Positions 49,487-58,168 are shown, counted from the stretch's first letter. The stretch: DNA of 64,000 bases from an uncultured Lachnospiraceae bacterium (GCA_910584205.1 CAJUAA010000003.1:133494-197493); one strand, 5' to 3'. A program made the numbers and translations. The notes: generated by a model not told the origin, from the sequence alone.

Positions 49487-49570
49487 TCCTTACAAATATT
49501 CGATCTGAAGCCCTCCCGGACCCTCTTCTCCTTACAGATATTCGATCCGGAGCTCTCCCGGATCCTCTTC
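49487..49570 (-). repeat. 42-bp tandem duplication of the sfp 3' end
   Basis: 49487-49528 and 49529-49570 are adjacent copies with 37 of 42 bases identical. One copy codes for the last residues of the transferase (GELRIEYL) and its TAA; the other repeats them after the stop (GGLQIEYL plus stop). Each copy ends with TAAGGA, so stop and Shine-Dalgarno-like sequence are duplicated before the sirtuin gene. Confidence 0.85.
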
Positions 49571-50197
49571 TCCTTCCACGCAGAGCGCCGCAGCATAACC
49601 CTGGTCCGCGAAATCCAGCAGGCGGCACGTATACAACGGCCCTCCCGCGCGCTGTACGGCCTCTGGAGCGCCGTTTCCCATCTCGATGTAAAAAGTGTCA
49701 AGAGACGTGTGGAATCCCGTTCCTTTCGCCTTCAGAAAGCTCTCTTTTAACACCCAGTATTCATAAAACAGCCGTTTCTTCCGGTCAGCCGGCGCCTGTT
49801 CGTAAAAGGCCAGTTCCTCCGGCTGAAGCGTCCTGTGGATCAGGGCTTCCTTCGGCTCCTTTCCCGCCTCCTGAAGGTCGATGCCCGCCTCCCGGTCCGA
49901 CAGCACACAGATGACCCAGGTCCCGGAATGGGACCAGTTGGCATACCGGCCGGCCCACTTTGGAAGGCAGGGCTTACCGTATGGATTCCGGGTGTACGGC
50001 ACCGGAAGCGGCAGGCTCCGCCCCTCCAGCTGAAGGCTCCGGTTCAGCAGCACCTCCGCCGCCAGATAAAGCTGACGGTCCCTGTCCTTCCGCCGCTTCC
50101 GGGCTTCCTGCCTGCGGCCCTCTGACACATACGGCAGAAACCGTTCTTCTGTAAAATCCCGCCCCTGGGCGTTCATGGCGTAAATCCTTGTATTCAT
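49532..50197 (-). CDS. 4'-phosphopantetheinyl transferase, Sfp type
   Basis: A 221-residue enzyme that loads phosphopantetheine onto carrier proteins. Metal and CoA-binding motifs are present: GIDLQ (Asp), and FYEYWVLKESFLKAKGTG (WxxKES-type). ATG at 50197 follows AGAAG, a weak site. No polyketide or peptide synthetase lies in the window, so it may serve ACP or a distant cluster. Confidence 0.9.
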   Translation of the reverse strand: MNTRIYAMNAQGRDFTEERFLPYVSEGRRQEARKRRKDRDRQLYLAAEVLLNRSLQLEGRSLPLPVPYTRNPYGKPCLPKWAGRYANWSHSGTWVICVLSDREAGIDLQEAGKEPKEALIHRTLQPEELAFYEQAPADRKKRLFYEYWVLKESFLKAKGTGFHTSLDTFYIEMGNGAPEAVQRAGGPLYTCRLLDFADQGYAAALCVEGEEDPGELRIEYL

Positions 50198-50345
50198 GCT
50201 TCTACTATAACAGAAGTTCCGAAAAATATCCAGCCGCCGTATGACAGGCGGCTGGCCGGCTCCCCTGTTCCTCCTGACAGATATCCGGCGGCCGGCAGAC
50301 ACCCTCTCGATGCGCAGACGGTTTCCGGGGCCGAAGCGCCGGGGA

Positions 50346-50876
50346 TCACTCCTCTTCCTCCGGCTCCACCGGTTTCCATGCCCGCCCGAATTTCACGTCC
50401 CTGAACAGCTCCGCCAGGCCCGTAATCTGTTTCAGGCGCAGGATCTCATCCTGATCCATGCCCAGATGCCTTGAAATCCACTCGTCCGAACGGCCCAGGT
50501 CATGCAGTTCCTTGACAATATTGCTCATCAGGTCCACGCTGTGGCTTCCCCTGGCCCGGTTATGGCGGATCGTACTGGCCATCCGCTCGTCGATGGGCTT
50601 GTCGATGACGGACACCGGCAGCATCCCGCGCTCCCGCTCATAGATATCCGGATGCTCCAGCATGATCCGGTAGCGGTGAAACCCGTCCACGATGATGTAT
50701 TCATCCTTTTCCCGGTCGCGGTAGCAGACGATGGGCATGGTATACCCGTCCGCCAGAATGCTCTCATAGAGCAGCTTCATCTCCGGCGGCGCCACCGCGT
50801 TGGGATTGTACACATTGGGCCGGATCTTCTCCAGCGGAACCGGAATCACCTCATAAGCCGGACTTCTGTACCTCAT
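50346..50876 (-). CDS. ParB/sulfiredoxin-fold protein, IbrB-like
   Basis: A 176-residue protein with a ParB N-terminal-like core: VPLEKIRPNVYNPN, IIVDGFHRYRIM and ASTIRHNRARGSHS, followed by a helical region (about 115-150). There is no centromere-binding C-terminal domain, so it is not a chromosome ParB. Its start lies 26 nt inside the PP-loop gene, so the two are translationally coupled. The pair resembles IbrA/IbrB, known as regulators in E. coli and found in many mobile elements. Confidence 0.8.
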   Translation of the reverse strand: MRYRSPAYEVIPVPLEKIRPNVYNPNAVAPPEMKLLYESILADGYTMPIVCYRDREKDEYIIVDGFHRYRIMLEHPDIYERERGMLPVSVIDKPIDERMASTIRHNRARGSHSVDLMSNIVKELHDLGRSDEWISRHLGMDQDEILRLKQITGLAELFRDVKFGRAWKPVEPEEEE

Positions 50877-52197
50877 ACTCCATCTCCTCTATACTTTTGT
50901 ATCTTCTGCGTATCTCATCAATGCGCTTTTTCTGCCGGCTCGTCATGCCGAATCCCATAAACAGACAGTTGTGGTCATTTTTCAGGATACAGCAGCACAT
51001 CCGCTTCCAGCTGGGGATGTCCTTCGTGGACCGGATGTCGTCCGTATGGTCCGGGATCTTTCCCAGAAAGACGACTCTCGATTTTTTATCCCGCGTATAA
51101 TTGGACACGCCGTTCCGCCTGATCCGGTAGCCGTGCTCCTCCAGTTCCTGTATGGCCTTTTCATCCAGCCCTCCGCCGGTTTTGTGCCAGAATTCGATGG
51201 AGGTGTTGAATTTTTTGATGTAGTTGTCCCGCAGCCGGTCCGGCAGCGTGTCCAGAAGAAACATGGTGTAGGATTTCCACGTATGCCCCTCCGGCAGTTT
51301 GATGCTCCGGTACCCCATGGCCCTGGTCCTGCCGTAGATGCTGGCGAAATTGGCGCCCTGCACCCTTCCCACCAGCTTCACCCAGATCTGCGGGTCGATG
51401 ACCCGGTACAGGTTCAGCGATTCCCTGGAATAGTCGTTGAACGGCGACGCCACGCGCATCTGTGATACTTTCAGCCCGGCCATATAATACAGGTCATACA
51501 GCCGGTTGTAGTCATAGCCGAACAGACAGTTTGCGTGCCACACGTCCTCCGCAGACCAGTCATACAGAGGCGAGGCACACCAGACGTCCTTGAACTGCCG
51601 GCTGATCCAGCATGTTTCCTTGTAGCCGTACTTTTTGTTCAGAAAACCGCTGTACCGCTTCAGGGATTCGTCGGCCCGCAGGCCCAGAAGGCACACGGTC
51701 TTCTTCTTCCCGTGGGATACCCGGTACCACCGCCCGAACTGTCTGGCCAGATCTTCCTGATGCATCCGGTAGCGGTAGGTGGTGACGGGATTGTGCTCCA
51801 GATTGATCACATAGTCTTTCTCCGGCATATCCCGGACCCACAGCTCCCGCTTCGTATCGTCCCACGGGTACCAGTACATCTCATAGCTGCCAAGAGCCGT
51901 CCTGGCGGCCATGGGCAGGCACACCCAGTAGAGTTCCGCCTCGTCCTTATACCGCTCCATGGTCCGTTCCACGTACTCCGTCGTCACCGTATACTGCGCC
52001 TCAAAATCCTGATGGAAGATCCCCAGCGTCTTCCACGGATAATGCTTCCGCCGGTAGTCCATCACCAGATTCAGAAGCAGGCCGCTGTCCTTCCCGCCGG
52101 AAAAGGAGATGTAAACGTTGTCAAATTCTTCAAAAATAAACTGAAGCCTTTTCTGAAGCGCTTCATATACGTTCTGCTGCATATATTCCCTTATCAT
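50851..52197 (-). CDS. PAPS reductase/PP-loop ATPase with DUF3440, IbrA-like
   Basis: A 448-residue cytoplasmic protein. The PP-loop SFSGGKDSG is at about residues 29-37, as in PAPS reductase and other ATP-pyrophosphatases, and the later parts (KKTVCLLGLRADES, WCASPLYDWSAEDVWHAN) match the PAPS-reductase fold. The C-terminal half is the DUF3440-like extension, with a Cys-rich CCCILKNDHNC near the end. Such proteins use ATP to activate a nucleotide or sulfur compound; the reaction of this subgroup is unknown. Start supported by GGAGAA; another in-frame ATG lies at 52182. Confidence 0.82.
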   Translation of the reverse strand: MIREYMQQNVYEALQKRLQFIFEEFDNVYISFSGGKDSGLLLNLVMDYRRKHYPWKTLGIFHQDFEAQYTVTTEYVERTMERYKDEAELYWVCLPMAARTALGSYEMYWYPWDDTKRELWVRDMPEKDYVINLEHNPVTTYRYRMHQEDLARQFGRWYRVSHGKKKTVCLLGLRADESLKRYSGFLNKKYGYKETCWISRQFKDVWCASPLYDWSAEDVWHANCLFGYDYNRLYDLYYMAGLKVSQMRVASPFNDYSRESLNLYRVIDPQIWVKLVGRVQGANFASIYGRTRAMGYRSIKLPEGHTWKSYTMFLLDTLPDRLRDNYIKKFNTSIEFWHKTGGGLDEKAIQELEEHGYRIRRNGVSNYTRDKKSRVVFLGKIPDHTDDIRSTKDIPSWKRMCCCILKNDHNCLFMGFGMTSRQKKRIDEIRRRYKSIEEMEYEVQKSGL

Positions 52198-52362
52198 TGG
52201 TTCTCCGGTCCTTCTGCCGTATTTCTCCGTGCTCGTCCGCGCGTCCGATAAAACCATCCTACCACATCCCCCTTTGAAATGCCAACAGAAATCGCGGCGG
52301 GCCGGACGCCGTCCCGCCATATTCGACCATATCCGGCAATATCCGTCAATACAAAAAACTGA

Positions 52363-52392
52363 TTGACAGACGGCCGCCTTTACCCATATAAT
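52363..52392 (+). promoter_or_regulatory. Promoter of the ilvBN leader
   Basis: TTGACA (52363-52368) and TATAAT (52387-52392), both perfect, are spaced by 18 nt. Transcription should begin near 52400. Confidence 0.88.
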
Positions 52393-52399
52393 AGATACC

Positions 52400-52682
52400 A
52401 TAGTTTTCAAGGACAGCAAATGCAGTGACAGGGAGGAGTACGCAGCGTTCCGATGCCCAGAGAGGAGATGGCCGGTGAGAATCTCCGTGACGGTGTTGTG
52501 GAAGTAGCCCTCGAGCAGCGGACCCAACGGCATACGCCCAGTAGGCTCCGACGCGTTCCCGCGTTACAGGGAGACGATATAGGCAGGACCTGTATCGGAT
52601 GAGTGCAGAGAACTTTCTCTGAATTTAGGTGGTACCACGGATGCAAGATCCGCCCTGAGCGTGACAGCTTGGGGCGTTTTTT
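52400..52682 (+). ncRNA. T-box leader controlling ilvBN
   Basis: The conserved T-box AGGTGGTACCACGG lies at 52627-52640 and is followed by a terminator hairpin (52651-52676) with TTTTTT. Stem I shows AGTA at 52437-52440 and the matching GAA at 52501-52503; the next triplet, GTA, is a candidate specifier (Val). The TGGT of the antiterminator fits a tRNA ending in ACCA. Uncharged tRNA should prevent termination and switch on acetolactate synthase. The specifier assignment is tentative; other branched-chain codons cannot be excluded by eye. Confidence 0.92.
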
Positions 52683-52725
52683 ATGCACAGAAAACAGATG
52701 GAGAACGAAAAAGGAGGTTATGAAA

Positions 52726-54444
52726 ATGAAACAGATTTCAGGAAACCGATTGCTGGTCAATGCTCTGAAAGAAGAAGGGGTGGAGGTCGTCTTTGGCTAT
52801 CCCGGCGCCTGCACCATTGATATCAGTGACGAACTGTACCGCCAGAACGACATCGCCGTCGTCCTGCCAAGGCATGAGCAGGCGCTTGCCCACGAGGCGG
52901 ACGCCTACGCCAGAACCACCGGAAAAGTCGGCGTCTGCCTGGTCACCAGCGGTCCAGGCGCCACCAATCTGGTCACCGGCCTGGCCACGGCCAATTATGA
53001 CAGCGTGCCTCTGGTATGCTTTACCGGACAGGTGGCAAAGCATCTGATCGGCAACGACGCGTTTCAGGAGGTGGATATCGTCGGCATCACCCGGAACATC
53101 ACCAAATACAGCGTGACGGTTCGGAACCGGGCGGATCTTGGACGGATTATCAAGGACGCATTCTACATCGCCCGCACCGGACGTCCGGGGCCGGTACTGG
53201 TGGACCTGCCCAAAGACGTGATGGCGGAAATGGGACCGGCGGAATATCCGAAAACTGTCAATCTCCGGGGCTACAAGCCCTACACCAGCATCCATATGGG
53301 ACAGCTGAAAAAGGCCATCAAGCTGCTGCAGAAGGCGAAAAAGCCGCTCTTCCTGGCAGGCGGCGGCGTCAACATCGCCCGCGCCAACCCGGAGTTTACC
53401 CAGGTAGTGGAGAAAACCGGCGTCCCGGTAGTCACCACGATTATGGGACGGGGCGCCATCTCTACCCTGCATCCGCTCTACATCGGCAATATCGGCATGC
53501 ACGGCGCCTATGCCGCCAACAACGCGGTCAGCAGCTGCGACCTTCTGTTCTCCATCGGAACCCGTTTCAACGACCGGATCACCGGCAGAGTCCATGAGTT
53601 CGCGCCCCACGCCCAGATCGTCCACATCGACATCGACACGGCGTCCATCTCCAAAAATATACAGGTCCACGTCCCCATCGTGGCGGACGCCAAAGAAGCA
53701 CTCACCCGGATGAACGAATACGTACAGGAAAATCACTGCAGCAAGTGGCTGGCGCAGATCGAAAGCTGGAAGAAGGAGCACCCACTTGTCATGCGTCCCA
53801 ACAGCCGCATGAGCCCCATGGACATCATCGGGGAGATCAACCGGCAGTTTGACGAGGCGCTGATCGTCACGGACGTAGGACAGCATCAGATGCTGGTTTC
53901 CCAGTACGCGGACATCACGGAGAAAAAACAGCTGGTCACCTCCGGGGGACTCGGCACCATGGGCTACGGGCTTCCCGGCGCCATCGGCGCGCAGATCGGC
54001 AATCCGGGCGTACCGGTCATCTCCATCTCCGGCGACGGCGGCATCCAGATGAACATCCAGGAGATGGCGACGGCGGTACTGGAGGAGCTTCCGATCATCG
54101 TCTGCATCTTCAACAACGAATATCTGGGCATGGTGCGCCAGTGGCAGAGCCTGTTTTACGGCAAACGCTACGGCATGACCAACTTAAAGGCCGGCGCCCT
54201 CTCCCGCCGCACCGACCGGAAGGAGTATCCGGAATATACCCCGGATTTTGTCCGCCTGGCAGAGAGCTACGGTGCAAAGGGCATCCGCGTCACGAAGAAG
54301 GAAGAGATCGCCGCCGCATTTGAGGAAGCGAAAAAAAGCACCCGCGTGCCGACGCTCATCGAATTTATCATCGATCCGGACGAAATGGTCTACCCGATGA
54401 TCAAACCTGGCGGCACGCTGGAAGATATGATTATGGACTGCTGA
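52726..54444 (+). CDS. ilvB: Acetolactate synthase large subunit
   Basis: A 572-residue thiamine-diphosphate enzyme that makes acetolactate for valine, leucine and isoleucine. Motifs include VVLPRHEQALAHEADAYAR (catalytic Glu), GPGATN, and the cofactor loop GDGGIQMNIQEMAT...IFNN. ATG at 52726 is eight bases after GGAGG; ATG at 52720 is too close to it. It is controlled by the T-box leader and followed by ilvN. Confidence 0.95.
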   Translation: MKQISGNRLLVNALKEEGVEVVFGYPGACTIDISDELYRQNDIAVVLPRHEQALAHEADAYARTTGKVGVCLVTSGPGATNLVTGLATANYDSVPLVCFTGQVAKHLIGNDAFQEVDIVGITRNITKYSVTVRNRADLGRIIKDAFYIARTGRPGPVLVDLPKDVMAEMGPAEYPKTVNLRGYKPYTSIHMGQLKKAIKLLQKAKKPLFLAGGGVNIARANPEFTQVVEKTGVPVVTTIMGRGAISTLHPLYIGNIGMHGAYAANNAVSSCDLLFSIGTRFNDRITGRVHEFAPHAQIVHIDIDTASISKNIQVHVPIVADAKEALTRMNEYVQENHCSKWLAQIESWKKEHPLVMRPNSRMSPMDIIGEINRQFDEALIVTDVGQHQMLVSQYADITEKKQLVTSGGLGTMGYGLPGAIGAQIGNPGVPVISISGDGGIQMNIQEMATAVLEELPIIVCIFNNEYLGMVRQWQSLFYGKRYGMTNLKAGALSRRTDRKEYPEYTPDFVRLAESYGAKGIRVTKKEEIAAAFEEAKKSTRVPTLIEFIIDPDEMVYPMIKPGGTLEDMIMDC

Positions 54445-54488
54445 CAAACACAGAAAACATCATCTGTCTGATGAAAGGAGATGTAACA

Positions 54489-54998
54489 ATGGATAATACA
54501 ATGAAAAAAAGATGGATCTCCCTGTATGTGGAAAACCAGGTGGGCGTGCTCTCCAAGATCTCCGGGCTGTTCTCCGCTAAATCCTACAACCTGGACAGCC
54601 TGACCGTCGGCACCACGGAAGATCCCACCGTCTCCCGCATGACCATCGCCACGGTCAGCGACGACGAGACGTTTGAACAGATCAAAAAGCAGCTGAACCG
54701 CATGGTGGAAGTCATCAAGGTCATCGACTTCACGGATATTTTTGTGCGCATGAAGGAAATCCTCTATGTGAAGGTCCGCCGCTGTACGCCGGAAGACAAG
54801 ACCGCTCTGTTCCAGATCGCCGAGACCTTCAAGGCGCGGGTCATCGACTACGGCAGAGACAGCCTCCTTCTGGAATTCGTGCAGACCGCCGCCAAAAATG
54901 ACGCCGTCGTGCAGCTGATGAAAAACGAGTTCCGGGACATCGAGGTGGTCCGCGGCGGCAGCGTGGGCATCGAGTCCATCAGCCGGATGGAACGTTAG
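54489..54998 (+). CDS. ilvN: Acetolactate synthase small subunit
   Basis: A 169-residue regulatory subunit with an N-terminal ACT domain (RWISLYVENQVGVLSKISGLF) that confers feedback by valine, and the C-terminal IlvN domain. Start fixed by AAAGGAG. Its 3' end lies within a 40-bp tandem repeat that continues beyond the stop. Confidence 0.94.
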   Translation: MDNTMKKRWISLYVENQVGVLSKISGLFSAKSYNLDSLTVGTTEDPTVSRMTIATVSDDETFEQIKKQLNRMVEVIKVIDFTDIFVRMKEILYVKVRRCTPEDKTALFQIAETFKARVIDYGRDSLLLEFVQTAAKNDAVVQLMKNEFRDIEVVRGGSVGIESISRMER

Positions 54999-55082
54999 GA
55001 TACCGGAACGCGAATCCATCAGTCGGATGGAACGTTAGGATACCGGAACGCGAATCCATCAATCGGATGGAACGCCGGAACG
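54971..55082 (+). repeat. 40-bp tandem repeat covering the ilvN 3' end and stop
   Basis: 54971-55010 and 55011-55050 are near-identical 40-bp units; a third, shortened unit runs to about 55082. The first unit codes for the last ilvN residues (ESISRMER) and the TAG. The later units repeat these codons downstream, so the array consists of extra copies of the gene end. Confidence 0.9.
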
Positions 55083-55105
55083 CAGATAAAACGTACCGTA
55101 TAGAA

Positions 55106-55151
55106 AAAAAGAGCAGGTTCGGAGGCTTTTCCTTCCGGACCTGCTCTTTTT
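55106..55151. terminator. Bidirectional terminator between ilvN and blaI-type gene
   Basis: 55106-55123 pairs with 55134-55151 over 18 positions, one of them a wobble pair; A-run and T-run are part of the stem. It can end both converging operons. Confidence 0.88.
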
Positions 55152-55163
55152 CGGACGGAAACC

Positions 55164-55523
55164 TTATTCCTGATGGGAATCGATCAGGTTCTTAAGCTCC
55201 TCCGCCTCCTTCTCCGACAGCGTCCTGCTGCCGAGAAACGCCGCCAGAAAGCCCGGAAGCGACCCGCCGAAGGTCCGCTCCACGAAGGCGTCCGACTCCC
55301 GGGCCTGGACCGACTCCCGGGTCACCAGCGGCTCTACCACCGCATGCTCATTTTTCAGAAGCCCCTTCTGACAGAGCCGTTTGATTTCCGTGTAGGTGGT
55401 GGACTTTTTCCAGCCCAGCTGCTCCTGGCAGAGACGCACCAACTCTCCGGAGCCCACCGGCGCGTGGTCCCACACGATCGTCAGAAACCGGTAATCGCTG
55501 TTGCAGAGTCTGAATTCTTCCAT
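55164..55523 (-). CDS. BlaI/MecI/CopY-family repressor
   Basis: A 119-residue winged-helix repressor (YRFLTIVWDHAPVGSGELVRL, WKKSTTYTEIKRLCQKGLL). In this family, cleavage by a BlaR1-type protease relieves repression. It starts four bases after the BlaR1-like gene, with GGGGAG upstream. The longer upstream frame would overlap blaR1 and has no site. Confidence 0.9.
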   Translation of the reverse strand: MEEFRLCNSDYRFLTIVWDHAPVGSGELVRLCQEQLGWKKSTTYTEIKRLCQKGLLKNEHAVVEPLVTRESVQARESDAFVERTFGGSLPGFLAAFLGSRTLSEKEAEELKNLIDSHQE

Positions 55524-55527
55524 ATGC

Positions 55528-58029
55528 TTATCTCCCCTCTTCTCTCTGTACCGACAGTGAAAATGTTCCGCCGCCCGGATTCGGCGGCTCTTCATAACCG
55601 ACCCGGAACCGGAGCGTATACCAGTCGGCCATATAGCCGTGCCAGCCCCATGGAACGTTTTTCACATCCAGATCGATTTTGGATTCCAGTATGATTTCCT
55701 CTCCTGTCTCAAAGTGCACAAAAAAATCCATGTGCAGACCGTATATCTTCTCATTCTCTTCATACGGTATGCTCAGCAGCGGCGCGGAGGAGGCGGAGCC
55801 GTTTTCCACCACATGGATCATCCGGTTCTCTGGATCGTCCGACGTGCTCACAAGCTTTTGAATATCCTCTCTGTACCTCTCCCAGGTGTACTCGCTGGCG
55901 CTCAGCTGCCCGGCATCGTCTGTCTCGAACACCAGCAGGCGCTCCAGACGCCCGGTTCCCAGGCTGTCCAGCACAGACAGCGCGATCTCATCCCTTCCGT
56001 CCCCGTCGTAGTCCGCCTTGTACAGCCCCGCCGCCGGATAGACCGCGGGCCATGCCTGTCCGAAGTTCAGATACGCAGGATGGCTTTCTCCGTCGGGAGT
56101 CGCGCGGTAATCAAGGGTCATCCCGCGGATCCCGTACCGCCTCCGGCTGCAGTATCCGTACAGCGTCGCGGTCCCGTCCTCCGTCTGCGCCAGAACCGTC
56201 ATGATGGGAGCGCCCTCATAGTCCGGATCATAAGCGTCCCGGCCGTCGCCGGAAAACTCCTCCACCGGAACCGCCTTCTCGTAACACTCATGGGGAATGC
56301 GGCGGTACCAGTCCATAAATTCCTCCGGATCAGCGGAGATCAGCGGTTCTTCCGGATCTGTAGAGATCAGCGGTTCTTCCGTCTCCGGCGCCGGCGTTTC
56401 TGCGTTATTTCCCTCCGCCGCCGGTTTTTCCCATTCCGTCTGGTCCAGAAGCCCAAGCAGCTCTTTGATCCTCTCCGGGGACGCACTGTACCCTTTCAGA
56501 TCCTCCGCTTTGCACAGCTCTTCCGCCTCCTGCACGTTCAGAGACGCCAGAAGCTCCCGGTCCTCATCCGCCTCGGCGGCACCGTACCAGCGCACCTCGC
56601 CCAGATTTTCTATCAACGCCAGCATCAGAACCGACGGCGCGTACACGCCCGAAAGATCCTCCCGGAGTTCCGTCTCCTCCTTCAGCATGAAATGGAACTC
56701 ATACGGCTCCTTTGACGTCTGCAGCCGGGTGGTAAAAGCCGCATCCGCCGCCATGGAATCCGGCAGCGCCTCCGCGATCACCCCGATGAGGCGGCCGTCG
56801 GCGGGCGCGTCTCCCACGTAGGGGTTCCCGGCTTCATACAGGCGCTCTTCCATGGTTCCTGCTCCTGTCCGGGCGGCGCCGTCCTCATCCGGAGCCCTGC
56901 CGTTGGTCCCCAGCATGGCCAGTCCCAGCACGGTCAGCAGGACCGCCAGCGCGCCTGCCCATACCGCGGGCTTTTTGAACACCAGCACATGCCTGATCCG
57001 CTGCTTCACATCATACTCTCCGAACGCCGGCGACATCCACCCCGCCTTCTGCCCTCCTTCCGCAAAAGACAGAAGCGTCATGCCGTAAGCCTTCCGGCGC
57101 TCCCCGTCAAGCTGCTCCAGCACCTTCTCGTCGCAGCTCATCTCCATGTCCCGGCACATGCCGCGCCACGCCGCCCACACCAGCGGATGAAACCAGTACA
57201 CGGCCAGAAGCCCGAAAGAAAACAGCTTTACCAGATGGTCCTTTCTGCGGATGTGATACCGCTCATGGAGCAGCACCAGTTCTCTCTGCCCTCCTGGCAG
57301 GCCGCAGGGGAGATAGATCCGCGGACGCCGGATTCCCATGACAAAGGGAGAGGACAGTTCGTCGCATTCGTACACCTGCGCGGCGCCTCTTTTTCCGCCG
57401 GCGCCGTCCGGCCCGTGTTCGGCCAGAACCGCCATCCGGACCATGCGCCGGACCCGCCGGACGTTCCCTGAAAAATACAGCAGGAACAGAAACATACCCA
57501 AAAGCCATATATATTTTCCCGTACCCAGAAGCCATGCGTACAGATCCGGATACCGGATGTCCGTGTACGGCGGACGGTCGGTTCCGGCAGACGAAACCTC
57601 TGCACCGACTATATTGGCTGTACCGTCCGCATCCAGGACAGCAGCGGCAGGCAATGGCACATCCTCCCCGGCGGTAAGATCTTCGGCCGCGAATGTCTTT
57701 GGTCCGAAACCAGACTTCAACCCGGACGCCGCCGGCTCCTTTTGAAACCTTCCCGCATCCTTCCGATACACCGGAAGATACTCCATGGCGCCTCCCTTTG
57801 TCACCTGCGCCTGTCCGGAAAACGCTCCCAGATTGAACAGGCTGAATTCCGTACTCACCGACACCGGACAGATCAGCCGGAAAGCCACCGCCAGCCACAG
57901 CACATACAGATATTTTCTGGGCGCTTTCCGAAAAAGCAGCCGCAGCAGAAATACCGCCAGAATGCAGTACCCTGCTGTCACGCTCATATTCAGAATTTTC
58001 ATAAACAAAACGGTCAGGATTTTTTCCAT
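55528..58029 (-). CDS. BlaR1-type M56 membrane metalloprotease with large extracytoplasmic C-terminal region
   Basis: An 833-residue protein. N-terminal helices flank the M56 protease core with zinc motif HERYHIRRKDH (about 255) and a later DMEMSCDEKVLEQL. A further helix near 370 leads to about 450 residues outside the cell. That part has no penicillin-binding SxxK/SDN/KTG set. It holds acidic repeats (DPEEPLIS) and a calcium-loop-like YDGDGRDEIALS. It likely senses an envelope signal other than beta-lactam and inactivates the BlaI-type repressor. Start at 58029 with GGAG. Confidence 0.87.
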   Translation of the reverse strand: MEKILTVLFMKILNMSVTAGYCILAVFLLRLLFRKAPRKYLYVLWLAVAFRLICPVSVSTEFSLFNLGAFSGQAQVTKGGAMEYLPVYRKDAGRFQKEPAASGLKSGFGPKTFAAEDLTAGEDVPLPAAAVLDADGTANIVGAEVSSAGTDRPPYTDIRYPDLYAWLLGTGKYIWLLGMFLFLLYFSGNVRRVRRMVRMAVLAEHGPDGAGGKRGAAQVYECDELSSPFVMGIRRPRIYLPCGLPGGQRELVLLHERYHIRRKDHLVKLFSFGLLAVYWFHPLVWAAWRGMCRDMEMSCDEKVLEQLDGERRKAYGMTLLSFAEGGQKAGWMSPAFGEYDVKQRIRHVLVFKKPAVWAGALAVLLTVLGLAMLGTNGRAPDEDGAARTGAGTMEERLYEAGNPYVGDAPADGRLIGVIAEALPDSMAADAAFTTRLQTSKEPYEFHFMLKEETELREDLSGVYAPSVLMLALIENLGEVRWYGAAEADEDRELLASLNVQEAEELCKAEDLKGYSASPERIKELLGLLDQTEWEKPAAEGNNAETPAPETEEPLISTDPEEPLISADPEEFMDWYRRIPHECYEKAVPVEEFSGDGRDAYDPDYEGAPIMTVLAQTEDGTATLYGYCSRRRYGIRGMTLDYRATPDGESHPAYLNFGQAWPAVYPAAGLYKADYDGDGRDEIALSVLDSLGTGRLERLLVFETDDAGQLSASEYTWERYREDIQKLVSTSDDPENRMIHVVENGSASSAPLLSIPYEENEKIYGLHMDFFVHFETGEEIILESKIDLDVKNVPWGWHGYMADWYTLRFRVGYEEPPNPGGGTFSLSVQREEGR

Positions 58030-58119
58030 AAAAACTCCACCTCTTTTCCCTGCGGGCTTTCCTCCTGTCTCCATAGAACAGTTCCGCAGATTTGATTCCG
58101 GATCTCTTTACGCGCAAAA

Positions 58120-58168
58120 GGTCGGTCATTGTAGACCATCCGTTTCTTAAAGTCTACAACAACCGACC
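58120..58168 (-). promoter_or_regulatory. Inverted-repeat operator of the BlaR1/BlaI-type operon
   Basis: 58120-58136 and 58152-58168 form an inverted repeat with 15 of 17 matches (GGTCGGT..TTGTAGAC), 15 bp apart. It lies about 90-140 nt before the operon start. The TGTAGAC/GTCTACA core is of the sort bound by BlaI-family proteins. Confidence 0.7.

Noticed and set aside
50346..50876. Chromosome-partition ParB
   Set aside because: Too short, no partner ParA, no parS-like sites; coupled instead to a PP-loop gene.
52603..52725. N-terminal extension of ilvB
   Set aside because: The frame runs through the T-box and its terminator; a good ribosome site points to 52726.
54971..55082. Possible CRISPR array
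   Set aside because: The 40-bp units abut directly without spacers and derive from the ilvN end.
55528..58029. Classical beta-lactam sensor BlaR1
   Set aside because: No transpeptidase-like motifs in the outer part and no beta-lactamase nearby.
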